Part shown: one piece after another, positions 35,839 through 43,446 of the stretch | Numbering within the stretch: the stretch's first letter is position 1 | How the letters are laid out: every line of letters begins with the position of its first letter | Source of the DNA: an uncultured Dorea sp. | GTDB taxonomy: Bacteria > Bacillota > Clostridia > Lachnospirales > Lachnospiraceae | Length of the DNA stretch: 47,553 nt | Direction: 5' to 3' | Assembly (NCBI GenBank): GCA_947645355.1 | Contig: CANSCI010000010.1 | Coordinates: forward strand, 1 to 47,553 | Position numbers and translations under genes: made by a program | Notes under the pieces: model-generated | The model's database searches: none | What the model saw: the letters and a program-made list of their open reading frames with translations, nothing else | What the model was told of the DNA's origin: nothing

Positions 35839-37218
35839 TTACTTTTCTGTCTTTTTAAAGTTCTTAAAGTAATCGTCATGTACCTTCTTGATAGTTCCGC
35901 TAAGTGCGAATAATGCCAGGATATTCGGCAATACCATCAGAGAATTGAAGCAGTCCTGCATTGTCCATACCAGTTCTACCTCAGCCAGTGAGCCGAGGAA
36001 GACACATACGGCAACAATCACAGAATATACCTTGACCGCCTTTGCCCCAAACAGGTATTTGATATTGGCCTGCCCAAAGAAATACCATCCCAGGATCGTA
36101 GAGAACGCGAAGAAGAACATACAGATCGCAATAAACACGTCTCCTCCCTTTCCATACAATGTTGAGAATGCATACTGGCTCAGCTCAGCGCCTGTCTTGC
36201 CTGTGGGGATGGCATGTGTTGTGATGATTACCAGAGCCGTCAGGTTCAGGATAACAAAGGTGTCAATAAATACACCGATCATCGCAACATACCCCTGCTC
36301 TACCGGATGCTTTACCTTTGCAACTGCATGTGCATGTGGCGTAGAACCCATACCGGCCTCGTTAGAGAAGAGGCCTCGTGCAACACCCTTGGTCAGGGCA
36401 AGCTTCACTGTTGCACCGGCCGCACCTCCGACAATAGAAGACGGAGCAAACGCGCCGACAACAATCGCCTGGAATGCATACGGGATCTCTTTGAAGTTAT
36501 AGATAATCACAACCAAAGAACCCAAAATGTAAAATGCCGCCATAACCGGAACGATCAGCTCCGTAATCTTTGCAATACGTCCGGTACCTCCAAGGAATAC
36601 AAACAGTGCCAGCACTGCAAGAATTGCTCCCATGATCCACTGCGGCATGCCAAATGCGGTATTAAACGCTGCTGCAATAGAATTGGACTGTACGGCATTG
36701 CCCATAAAGCCAAGCGCCAAAGTAATCAGGATTGCGAAAATCCCTGCCAGGACTTTTCCAAAGCCTCCGGAGAAAGCTGCACGTATGTAGTAAACCGGAC
36801 CTCCGGTCACTTCTCCGTCGTCTCCTACCTTTTTGTACTTCTGCGCCATGATCGCCTCGGCATAGATGGTAGCCATTCCAAGAAAAGCTGCGATCCACAT
36901 CCAGAAGATCGCTCCCGGACCGCCCACTGCAAGAGCTGTTGCCGCTCCGGCAATATTTCCGGTACCTACCTGTGCCGCAATTGCTGTCGCAAGCGCCTGG
37001 AAAGATGACATTCCGTCGGCTCCTGCTTCGTTCTTGCCACCCTTCTTAAACATTCCGCCGAAGGTTCTTCTCATTCCCTCTCCAAAGCCTTTTACCTGGA
37101 TGAAACCAAGCCTCACTGTAAACCAGATACCGCCCCCAAGAAGGGCTGCAATAAGGATGTAGTTTGACAGATAGCTTCCAAGTGTCGAAAAGACATCATT
37201 TAATACTTTTTCCATCAT
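35839..37218 (-). CDS. Sodium:alanine/glycine symporter (AGCS family)
   Basis: A 459-residue integral membrane protein of the AGCS family, which imports alanine and/or glycine with sodium. The family signature is seen as QVGTGNIAGAATALAVGGPGAIFWMW, followed by conserved FSNEAGMGSTPHAHAVAKVKHP and about 11 hydrophobic segments. ATG 37218 (or the next codon) has GGGGGAAC upstream. Placement directly before the glycine-induced grd operon makes glycine the likely substrate. It has its own promoter at 37266-37294 and a short leader with no riboswitch, so its control differs from grdX-grdD. Confidence 0.95.
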   Translation of the reverse strand: MMEKVLNDVFSTLGSYLSNYILIAALLGGGIWFTVRLGFIQVKGFGEGMRRTFGGMFKKGGKNEAGADGMSSFQALATAIAAQVGTGNIAGAATALAVGGPGAIFWMWIAAFLGMATIYAEAIMAQKYKKVGDDGEVTGGPVYYIRAAFSGGFGKVLAGIFAILITLALGFMGNAVQSNSIAAAFNTAFGMPQWIMGAILAVLALFVFLGGTGRIAKITELIVPVMAAFYILGSLVVIIYNFKEIPYAFQAIVVGAFAPSSIVGGAAGATVKLALTKGVARGLFSNEAGMGSTPHAHAVAKVKHPVEQGYVAMIGVFIDTFVILNLTALVIITTHAIPTGKTGAELSQYAFSTLYGKGGDVFIAICMFFFAFSTILGWYFFGQANIKYLFGAKAVKVYSVIVAVCVFLGSLAEVELVWTMQDCFNSLMVLPNILALFALSGTIKKVHDDYFKNFKKTEK

Positions 37219-37265
37219 GTTCCCCCTTTGATAGATATTATGAATACATATTATTCACACTATCT

Positions 37266-37294
37266 ATAATAACATTTCACTAATTTTCACGCAA
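37266..37294 (-). promoter_or_regulatory. Promoter of the AGCS symporter gene
   Basis: On the minus strand TTGCGT (37289-37294), a 17-base spacer and TATTAT (37266-37271). The region also contains GTTATTATAGAT, matching GTTATCATAGAT near the grd promoter. Confidence 0.7.
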
Positions 37295-37364
37295 TATTTA
37301 TAAGGTTTTTATCCTTTTTTTATTAATTTTCCACAATTTTCCTGTTTTTAAAAATAACCAGTCA

Positions 37365-37404
37365 AAAAACAGAAGGGCGGAAAACCACGATTTTCCGCCC
37401 TTCT
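37365..37404 (-). terminator. Terminator of purB
   Basis: A perfect 14-bp stem, AGAAGGGCGGAAAA with TTTTCCGCCCTTCT (37371-37384 with 37391-37404), a 6-base loop and a following T-tract (GTTTTTTG) on the minus strand, about 70 bases after purB. Confidence 0.9.
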
Positions 37405-37471
37405 TGTTTCTTAACATTTTATTAAGATTGATAAATTTTTGGTTATTTTGCTATTTTTTTATCAATCTCTT

Positions 37472-38905
37472 CTATACATTGATCTCCGCCTTTACACCAA
37501 GCATCTCCTTATGCTCCTCCAGAAGCGGACTTATGACATCCTTTAAGTACGCTTCCACCTGGATTGGAGCACGCCCTACATACTTCGCCGGGTCCATGGA
37601 TTTCTTCAGTTCTTCGAGACTTAAGCCAAATGCAGGATCTGCCGCAATCAACTCAAGCAGATTATTGTCAAGCCCCTGTTCCTTAACATTGCGTCCGGCC
37701 TCCATGGAAAGCTCCCGGATCCTCTCATGGAGCTCCTGCCTGTCTCCGCCGGCCTTTACCGCGTCCATCATAATATTTTCTGTGGCCATAAACGGAAGCT
37801 CGGACATCAGGCGCTTTTCGATCACTTTCGGGTATACCACCAGACCGTCCGCCACATTCAGGCAGAGATCTAAGATCCCGTCCACGGCAAGGAATCCCTC
37901 CGGCACACTCAGACGCTTATTGGCCGAATCGTCAAGGGTCCGCTCAAACCACTGAGTCGCGGACGTCACTGCAGGATTCAGGGCATCGATCATCACATAC
38001 CTGGATAAAGACGCAATTCGCTCGCTCCGCATCGGGTTCCTCTTATAAGCCATGGCCGAGGACCCGATCTGCTTTTTCTCAAACGGCTCCTCAACTTCCT
38101 TCAGATGCTGGAGCAGACGGATGTCGTTGGACATCTTGTGTGCACTGGCTGCAATGCCTGCCAGTACGTTCAGCACCCTTGTGTCCACCTTGCGGGAATA
38201 CGTCTGTCCGGATACCGGATAACACGCTTCAAATCCCATCTTCTCTGCGATCATCGGATCAATCCTGTCAATCCTCTCCTGATCTCCCTCAAAAAGTTCA
38301 AGGAAACTTGCCTGAGTGCCGGTAGTTCCCTTAGAGCCGAGAAGCTTCAGGCTTTTCCTCACGTATTTAAGATCCTCAAGATCCATGCAGAATTCCTGCA
38401 TCCAAAGCGTCGCCCGCTTTCCCACAGTCGTAGGCTGCGCCGGCTGAAAATGGGTAAACGCAAGAGTCGGCAGAGCCTTATGCTCCCCGGCAAACTCTGC
38501 AAGCGCAGCGATCACATTTACAAGCTTCTTCTCCACCAGATCCAGCGCCTCGGACATCAGGATCATATCTGTATTGTCTCCTACATAACAGGACGTGGCA
38601 CCCAGATGGATGATCCCCTTCGCCTTCGGACACTGCTGCCCGTATGCATACACATGGGACATAACATCGTGGCGCACCAGTTTCTCCCGCTCCTTCGCCG
38701 TCTCATAGTTGATATCGTCCATATGCTCCTTCAATTCATCGATCTGCTCCTGGGTGATCGGAAGCCCCAGCTCTTTTTCTGTCTCCGCCAGCGCAATCCA
38801 CAGCCTCCGCCAGGTACAAAACTTCTTGTCCGGGGAAAATATGTACTGCATCTCCCGGCTCGCATAACGCTCTGATAATGGGCTTTGATATCTGTCATTC
38901 GTCAT
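37472..38905 (-). CDS. purB: Adenylosuccinate lyase
   Basis: A 477-residue enzyme of the fumarase/aspartase superfamily, acting twice in purine synthesis (SAICAR to AICAR, and adenylosuccinate to AMP). The signature loop is SSAMAYKRNPMRSERI; HLGATSCYVGDNTD and FTHFQPAQPTTVGKRA carry the catalytic histidine regions. ATG at 38905 has GAGAGGAAAT upstream. It has its own promoter (38987-39015) and a perfect terminator (37365-37404), and its leader (38906-38980) holds a GC-rich hairpin at 38950-38974 but no recognisable purine riboswitch. Confidence 0.97.
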   Translation of the reverse strand: MTNDRYQSPLSERYASREMQYIFSPDKKFCTWRRLWIALAETEKELGLPITQEQIDELKEHMDDINYETAKEREKLVRHDVMSHVYAYGQQCPKAKGIIHLGATSCYVGDNTDMILMSEALDLVEKKLVNVIAALAEFAGEHKALPTLAFTHFQPAQPTTVGKRATLWMQEFCMDLEDLKYVRKSLKLLGSKGTTGTQASFLELFEGDQERIDRIDPMIAEKMGFEACYPVSGQTYSRKVDTRVLNVLAGIAASAHKMSNDIRLLQHLKEVEEPFEKKQIGSSAMAYKRNPMRSERIASLSRYVMIDALNPAVTSATQWFERTLDDSANKRLSVPEGFLAVDGILDLCLNVADGLVVYPKVIEKRLMSELPFMATENIMMDAVKAGGDRQELHERIRELSMEAGRNVKEQGLDNNLLELIAADPAFGLSLEELKKSMDPAKYVGRAPIQVEAYLKDVISPLLEEHKEMLGVKAEINV

Positions 38906-38986
38906 ATTATTTCCTCTCCTACTCCATCCATATTCATACGGTTGTCACTGCACAGCCCCACCCGGAGGGCGTGCTTCGCATGTCTA

Positions 38987-39015
38987 AGTATAATACAAGG
39001 AACAAGGAAAAGCAA
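38987..39015 (-). promoter_or_regulatory. Promoter of purB
   Basis: On the minus strand TTGCTT (39010-39015), a 17-base spacer and TATACT (38987-38992), placed just after the stop of the ABC ATPase gene. Confidence 0.72.
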
Positions 39016-39020
39016 TCCTG

Positions 39021-39710
39021 TTACATGGGACTTGCGAATTTTCCCAGGAACTCTTTCATCCTCTCATGATCGGAGCCGAATACCTCCCTGGGCGTCCCCT
39101 GTACCTCAATGACACCCTGCTCCATAAAGATGATCTGATCCGCCACATTCGCCGCAAAATTCATCTCGTGGGTGACAATCACCATTGTCATATGCTCTGC
39201 CGCCAGATCCTTGATGACCTTCAGGATCTCCCCTGTGAGTTCCGGGTCAAGCGCAGACGTAGGCTCATCAAAAAACAGGATATCCGGCTTCATGGCAAGA
39301 GCCCTGGCAATGGACACCCTCTGCTGCTGCCCGCCGGAGAGCTGGAATGGATATGCATCCTCCTTATCCTCAAGGCCCATCTTCTTGAGAAGTTCCCGGG
39401 CTTCCAAAAAGACTTCCTCCTTCTCCCGCTTCTGTACACGCAGCGGGGCATCCGTAATATTTTTCATCACAGAAAAATGTGGGAACAGGTTAAAATTCTG
39501 GAACACCAGACCGAACGTCCCCTCATAGCAGATCTCCCCGAAATCCTGCGTCTCCAGGCCGGTAGCACACCGAAGAAGCGTGGATTTGCCGGAACCGGAC
39601 GGTCCGATAATGCCAAGCACCTCACCCTTTTCCACTTTCAGGGAAATATCTTTAAGAACCTCTACTTCTCCAAAGCTTTTCTTGATATGTTTCATTTCCA
39701 GTAAACTCAT
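39021..39710 (-). CDS. Polar amino-acid ABC transporter ATP-binding protein
   Basis: A 229-residue ATPase of the GlnQ/HisP type. Walker A is GPSGSGKSTLLRCATG, the Q-loop LVFQNFNLFPHFSVM, the signature LSGGQQQRVSIARALAM, Walker B ILFFDEPTSALD, and the H-loop VIVTHEMNFAANV. Compared with typical GlnQ, about 14 residues between Walker A and the Q-loop are missing (ETQDFGEICYEGTFGLVFQ), so the usual beta-hairpin insert is shorter; a functional effect is unknown. RBS AGGAGGAG precedes ATG 39710, 10 bases after the permease. Substrate class polar amino acids; exact one not determinable. Confidence 0.94.
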   Translation of the reverse strand: MSLLEMKHIKKSFGEVEVLKDISLKVEKGEVLGIIGPSGSGKSTLLRCATGLETQDFGEICYEGTFGLVFQNFNLFPHFSVMKNITDAPLRVQKREKEEVFLEARELLKKMGLEDKEDAYPFQLSGGQQQRVSIARALAMKPDILFFDEPTSALDPELTGEILKVIKDLAAEHMTMVIVTHEMNFAANVADQIIFMEQGVIEVQGTPREVFGSDHERMKEFLGKFASPM

Positions 39711-39720
39711 GACTCTCCTC

Positions 39721-40371
39721 CTACCTGTAATAATTCAGTTTCTTTTCCAGGCATTCCATCAGAAAAGCCACCACAAAATTAAATACATAATAAAAGATTC
39801 CTGCAAACACATAAGGGAGCATCGTCACCTGGGAAGATGCCAGTGCCTTGGATATGGTAAACATCTCCAGGATACCGATGGTAAATGCCAGAGATGTATC
39901 CTTGACAAGGGTAATCGTCTCGTTGGTAACCGACGGAAGAATGGTCTTGACCACCTGCGGCAGAATGATCCGCAGGAATGTCTGCGCCCGGCTGTAGCCA
40001 AGGATCTTCGCCGCCTCATACTGTCCCTTTGGCATTGATTCAATACCGCCTCTGTAGATCTCCGCAAAGTAAGCTGCATAATTCAGCACAAACCCCACTG
40101 CCACCGCCATATTTTTCCAGGACGGCGTATTGGGGATCCCCAGCAGGTAATATGGGCCGAAATTGATGACCATCAGCTGGAGCATCAAAGGAGTTCCCCT
40201 CATAATCGATATGTAGATCTTAAACACCGTGCGGACCACCGGATTCTTTGCCATACGCCCGAAGGACACCAGAAGCCCCAGGGGCAGCGAAAACACAAGG
40301 GTTACCGCAAATATCATCAGTGAAACGACCATACCTTCACTCAATTTACTTAACATGACCGAAACTGTCAT
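39721..40371 (-). CDS. Polar amino-acid ABC transporter permease (HisM/GlnP type)
   Basis: A 216-residue membrane protein with about five helices. The N-terminal EGMVVSLMIFAVTLVFSLPLG and GTPLMLQLMVINFG are the HEQRP-type permease start; the cytoplasmic EAA loop is EAAKILGYSRAQTFLRIILPQV, which contacts the ATPase. It forms the membrane channel of the importer encoded with the binding protein and ATPase. ATG 40371 has AGAGGAG upstream. A strong hairpin separates it from the binding-protein gene, so it is probably expressed less than the lipoprotein. Confidence 0.94.
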   Translation of the reverse strand: MTVSVMLSKLSEGMVVSLMIFAVTLVFSLPLGLLVSFGRMAKNPVVRTVFKIYISIMRGTPLMLQLMVINFGPYYLLGIPNTPSWKNMAVAVGFVLNYAAYFAEIYRGGIESMPKGQYEAAKILGYSRAQTFLRIILPQVVKTILPSVTNETITLVKDTSLAFTIGILEMFTISKALASSQVTMLPYVFAGIFYYVFNFVVAFLMECLEKKLNYYR

Positions 40372-40405
40372 ATGTATTTCTCCTCTCTCAAATGCATACC
40401 GCCGG

Positions 40406-40433
40406 AAAAGGGGCTGCCTCGACAGCCCCTTTT
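40406..40433 (-). terminator. Attenuating hairpin between the binding-protein and permease genes
   Basis: A perfect 11-bp stem AAAAGGGGCTG with CAGCCCCTTTT (40406-40416 with 40423-40433), 30 bases after the lipoprotein gene, with four terminal T residues in the stem. The typical arrangement makes the abundant binding protein more than membrane parts. Confidence 0.78.
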
Positions 40434-40463
40434 ATGACAACCCGTTTTCTATATACACATCCT

Positions 40464-41282
40464 TTACTTTCCGATAGTTGTAATATCTTCACCAAACCAT
40501 TTTGAAGAGATCTCTGCAAGTGTCCCGTCTTCTGCCATCTCCTTTAAGGTATCCTGCACCTGGTCACGCAAAGCTTCATTTCCCTTTGCGAAACCGACAC
40601 CGTATTCCTCTGCCGCAATCTCATAATCCAGGATCTTAAAATCTGCCTCTCTTTTTTCAATCTGGTAAGAGGCCACTACAATATCCATGGCAACTGCATC
40701 TGCCGCGCCGGACTCCAGATTCATAAACCCTGTATTGTAGTCCGCCACCACCTCCAGGTTGGCAAACGTTCCGGTAAGCTCCGGCTGTTCATCCAGAGCC
40801 GCCTGTGCGGATGAATCCGTCTGCACATCCACGACCTTGCCCGCCAGATCCTTCTCGGTACCGATCCCCGCATCTGCCTTCACTACAAATACCTGCTGGT
40901 TGTTCAGGTAAGCATCTGTCCAGGTATACTCGTCCTCTCGCCCGTTCATGGTGAATCCGTTCCAGATACAGTCAATACTGCCGGAGCCAAGCTCCGCATC
41001 CTTAGCATCCCACGCGATCGGTTTCGGTACAAATTCAAGTTCCAGCCTGTCACACACTTCCGCCGCAAGCTCCAGATCAAATCCGGTATATTCCCCGTCA
41101 TCCCCCACGAATCCCATCGGCGGGAAATCCTGGTCGAACCCTACCGTAAATGTATCCCCGGCCTTTTTCGCTTCCGATGCGTTCTCTTTATCTTCAGCTT
41201 CCTTTTCCTTGCTCCCGCAGCCGGAAAAAACTGCTGCTGCCATCAGGGTGAGGGCCAATAATAATGCAAGTCTTTTTTTCAT
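40464..41282 (-). CDS. Polar amino-acid ABC transporter substrate-binding lipoprotein
   Basis: A 272-residue lipoprotein. The signal peptide is MKKRLALLLALTLMAAAVF and the lipobox FSGC (Cys22), then a Lys/Glu-rich linker and a type 2 periplasmic binding fold (VGFDQDFPPMGFVGDDGEYTG; ELGSGSIDCIWNGFTM; DVQTDSSAQAALDEQP). The N-terminal D-x-PP-x-G and the DG-E-x-x-GFD blocks are those of cystine/glutamine/polar amino-acid binding proteins. ATG 41282 has GGAGGAAAAA upstream. The leader between promoter and gene is structured. Ligand cannot be fixed from sequence. Confidence 0.93.
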   Translation of the reverse strand: MKKRLALLLALTLMAAAVFSGCGSKEKEAEDKENASEAKKAGDTFTVGFDQDFPPMGFVGDDGEYTGFDLELAAEVCDRLELEFVPKPIAWDAKDAELGSGSIDCIWNGFTMNGREDEYTWTDAYLNNQQVFVVKADAGIGTEKDLAGKVVDVQTDSSAQAALDEQPELTGTFANLEVVADYNTGFMNLESGAADAVAMDIVVASYQIEKREADFKILDYEIAAEEYGVGFAKGNEALRDQVQDTLKEMAEDGTLAEISSKWFGEDITTIGK

Positions 41283-41309
41283 AGTCTTTTTTCCTCCTCG
41301 TCTGTATAC

Positions 41310-41371
41310 CAGTTTGTACGGCAGCGGTGCTTCTCTATGCTACCAATTGACCGCTTTACCACACTAAACTG
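41310..41371 (-). ncRNA. Structured 5' leader RNA of the amino-acid transporter operon (class unknown)
   Basis: The predicted transcript begins near 41373 and folds as an outer 6-bp helix (CAGTTT with AAACTG, 41371-41366 with 41315-41310) and an inner 6-bp helix (AGCGGT with ACCGCT, 41355-41350 with 41328-41323) around a 21-base loop containing TTGGTAGC. The same start can also pair as GGCAG with CTGCC. I do not recognise a known riboswitch. It could be a 5' stabiliser or an undescribed switch. Confidence 0.45.
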
Positions 41372-41378
41372 CCCTGTT

Positions 41379-41407
41379 ATATTATCACATCTCTCAGTTC
41401 TTGTCAA
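41379..41407 (-). promoter_or_regulatory. Consensus promoter of the amino-acid ABC operon
   Basis: On the minus strand TTGACA (41402-41407), a 17-base spacer and TAATAT (41379-41384). It overlaps the stop codon and last codons of the preceding TPR-like gene. Confidence 0.9.
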
Positions 41408-42158
41408 CCCTGCGGTATTCATTTTTCCAGGCCTCCAGCTGTGATTCCTCAATATCCAGATTGGCACGTGTATGTTTCAGATCCTCCTTCAAAAGAGCGT
41501 CCATGTTCAAATATATGGAATTACCGGAAAGCATCTTCACATAAGCCGACGGCTTCATATATCTGTAACAGCAGTACAGGTAGGCCTTGAGCATATCCGT
41601 ATCCTCACAGAGGTGATAGCCCTCCTTGTAGGCTGCCGCCGCCTCCGCATATAAAAACAGACGTCCGTAGGCCGTCCCCAGGCACCCGTATACCTTTCCG
41701 TAGAAGGACTTGTCCACAGAATTGTCTCTCTCCTCGTTGAGCATCGACTGGTACACCAGGATCGCAGCAGCATATTCCTTGCTCTCCAGAAGGCTGTCCG
41801 CCTTATACTTGGCTTTCTCCACACTGTTCTGATTCTGCAGTCTTGAAAGGAGCCCCTCGATCTTACTGATCTCCGAATGGGCATAGATGTGGGAACCCTG
41901 CAGAATAACAAGGACAAACTGTTCCACCGTACAGTTCTTCCCCATCTCTTCCAGAAGTTCCTCCGCCAGCCTCTTCATCTGCAGTTCCTCTGCAATCCAC
42001 TCACACAGCTGCTGGTTCATCAAAGTATAATCCAACAGGTAGAGGTTATTGCAAATATAGTAGCACAGTTCCTCAATCGTATAGATCCTTGTGTGAACCC
42101 TCGTAATAATATAGGGCTGTTTGGCACGTTTTTTATGACATAGAATTAAACTGCCCAT
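41394..42158 (-). CDS. Uncharacterised TPR-like protein, third gene of the DUF5717 cluster
   Basis: A 254-residue, mostly helical protein. I do not recognise a named family. The first 110 residues carry LCYYICNNLYLLDYTLMNQQL and Glu/Leu-rich helices. The region about 115-230 resembles tetratricopeptide repeats (AKYKADSLLESKEYAAAILVYQSML; FYGKVYGCLGTAYGRLFLYAEAAAAYKEGY). The N-terminal segment about residues 18-45 reads TRVHTRIYTIEELCYYI. AGGAGG lies five bases before ATG 42158, and the gene overlaps the DUF5716 frame by 26 bases, implying coupled translation. Function unknown; a protein-interaction role in one complex with its two neighbours is inferred. Confidence 0.8.
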   Translation of the reverse strand: MGSLILCHKKRAKQPYIITRVHTRIYTIEELCYYICNNLYLLDYTLMNQQLCEWIAEELQMKRLAEELLEEMGKNCTVEQFVLVILQGSHIYAHSEISKIEGLLSRLQNQNSVEKAKYKADSLLESKEYAAAILVYQSMLNEERDNSVDKSFYGKVYGCLGTAYGRLFLYAEAAAAYKEGYHLCEDTDMLKAYLYCCYRYMKPSAYVKMLSGNSIYLNMDALLKEDLKHTRANLDIEESQLEAWKNEYRRVDKN

Positions 42159-43422
42159 TGATTCCTCCTAAATGTAACTCCTTCTCAACCTGAAAATCCG
42201 TGGCCGCAAAAAACTCCCCAAAACCCACGTCTTTAAATATGATCTTGCACGTCCGGTCATCCAAAAACATAACCTCCACCTGCAGGCGCAGGGAATAATC
42301 CTTCCTCTCCGTAAGCCCCTCAAGGGATACGGTCTCTACCTGCATCTCATCCCCTACCAGGGTCTCTACATGAATCTCAATGTCCGACGTATCCTCAAGC
42401 AGTACCTCCCACTGCCCGTCTGCCTCATACCAGTGAGTCCCCCACGCTACGATCGGATACCAGCATTCTTTGCCGCCTACACGCATACGAAGGGAAATCT
42501 GCTCCGTCATCCTGCTTTCATCCAGGTAGACCGGCCCATCCCCGTAATTGCGGTATTTCCTCAGGGACGTATAACACGCGCCCTTGCTGTAAAGATTATT
42601 TCCAATAAACGCCCGTCTCCCGTTGCACAGCACCTTCTGGGAGTTCGGGTACCATCTCTGCTCGAACCCTTCCCCGGTCAGGTACACCGAGGACACCACT
42701 TTTTTTTCAAACACACTCTGTATAAAATTCTTAAAGGATTCATCCGCATCCTTTACCTGCTCTGTTTCCAGATTCAGGAACGGGTATATGGCTTCTAGTT
42801 CCTTAATGTGGGCACTTGCCACCTCGTCGACGGTCACAAACATTTCGTCGTTTCCCCCGTTCGCCGCCTTCAGCTTGCGGAGCATATAGGCCTTGATCAC
42901 CTGTCCGTCGCAGAAAAACAACGCCGACTCATACTGCCACAGTTCCTTAGGCTGGTAGAACATATACTGGCAGAAGCTCTCCTTGTAGTCCTGGACATAG
43001 ATATTTTCTTTGTCCACTCCCAGGTATGTCCCGATTCCTTTGAGCATCTTTGTCACATCCACATTTGTAACGGGAGTTGAAAATGTAATGCATTCAATAT
43101 CATCATAATCTGTCAGCGTAAGGCTGATAAATTTGGCCAGAAGCCACACCGCATCACGAAGCCTCGCCCCCACCCGCACCTTTTCACGGCGCATGGCCTT
43201 ACCGAACAAGTCCTGGATCACCAGGGACGGGTTCTGCTCTTCGAGATACTTTGCCTCTCTTCCATACACCCAGCGATCCTTGAGATAACCGAGCATGAGA
43301 GGAATCTGATAATGGTTTGCCGTGAACTTTAAAGTTTCCGGCTCATCTTTTCTATCGTCATAACAGCTGATCTGACAGTTTTTTTCATTCAGATCATAGC
43401 CCAAAATACTGCCTCTTTTCAT
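42133..43422 (-). CDS. DUF5716 family protein, actin/Hsp70-like fold
   Basis: A 429-residue protein matching, as far as I can recall, the DUF5716 family of Lachnospiraceae. The N-terminus GSILGYDLNEKNCQISCYDD resembles the phosphate-1 strand of actin/Hsp70 ATPases; ALFFCDGQVIKAYML could be the second phosphate block, and SSVYLTGEGFEQRWYP resembles the adenosine motif. The last 130 residues (from about 295) look beta-rich (ISLRMRVGGKECWYP; YSLRLQVEVMFLDD), as a substrate-binding-type domain. ATG 43422 has GGAGGAAAG upstream. Nucleotide binding and a chaperone-like role are inference. It follows DUF5717 by 24 bases. Confidence 0.8.
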   Translation of the reverse strand: MKRGSILGYDLNEKNCQISCYDDRKDEPETLKFTANHYQIPLMLGYLKDRWVYGREAKYLEEQNPSLVIQDLFGKAMRREKVRVGARLRDAVWLLAKFISLTLTDYDDIECITFSTPVTNVDVTKMLKGIGTYLGVDKENIYVQDYKESFCQYMFYQPKELWQYESALFFCDGQVIKAYMLRKLKAANGGNDEMFVTVDEVASAHIKELEAIYPFLNLETEQVKDADESFKNFIQSVFEKKVVSSVYLTGEGFEQRWYPNSQKVLCNGRRAFIGNNLYSKGACYTSLRKYRNYGDGPVYLDESRMTEQISLRMRVGGKECWYPIVAWGTHWYEADGQWEVLLEDTSDIEIHVETLVGDEMQVETVSLEGLTERKDYSLRLQVEVMFLDDRTCKIIFKDVGFGEFFAATDFQVEKELHLGGINGQFNSMS

Positions 43423-43446
43423 CACTTTCCTCCCTCTCCCGCTATT

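Noticed and set aside
38950-38974. Purine riboswitch in the purB leader
   Set aside because: Only a GC-rich hairpin is present; the conserved guanine/adenine aptamer core is missing.
41310-41371. tRNA-like element (TTGGTAGC resembles a D loop)
   Set aside because: No T arm, anticodon stem or acceptor stem can be drawn; it lies as a leader right after a promoter.
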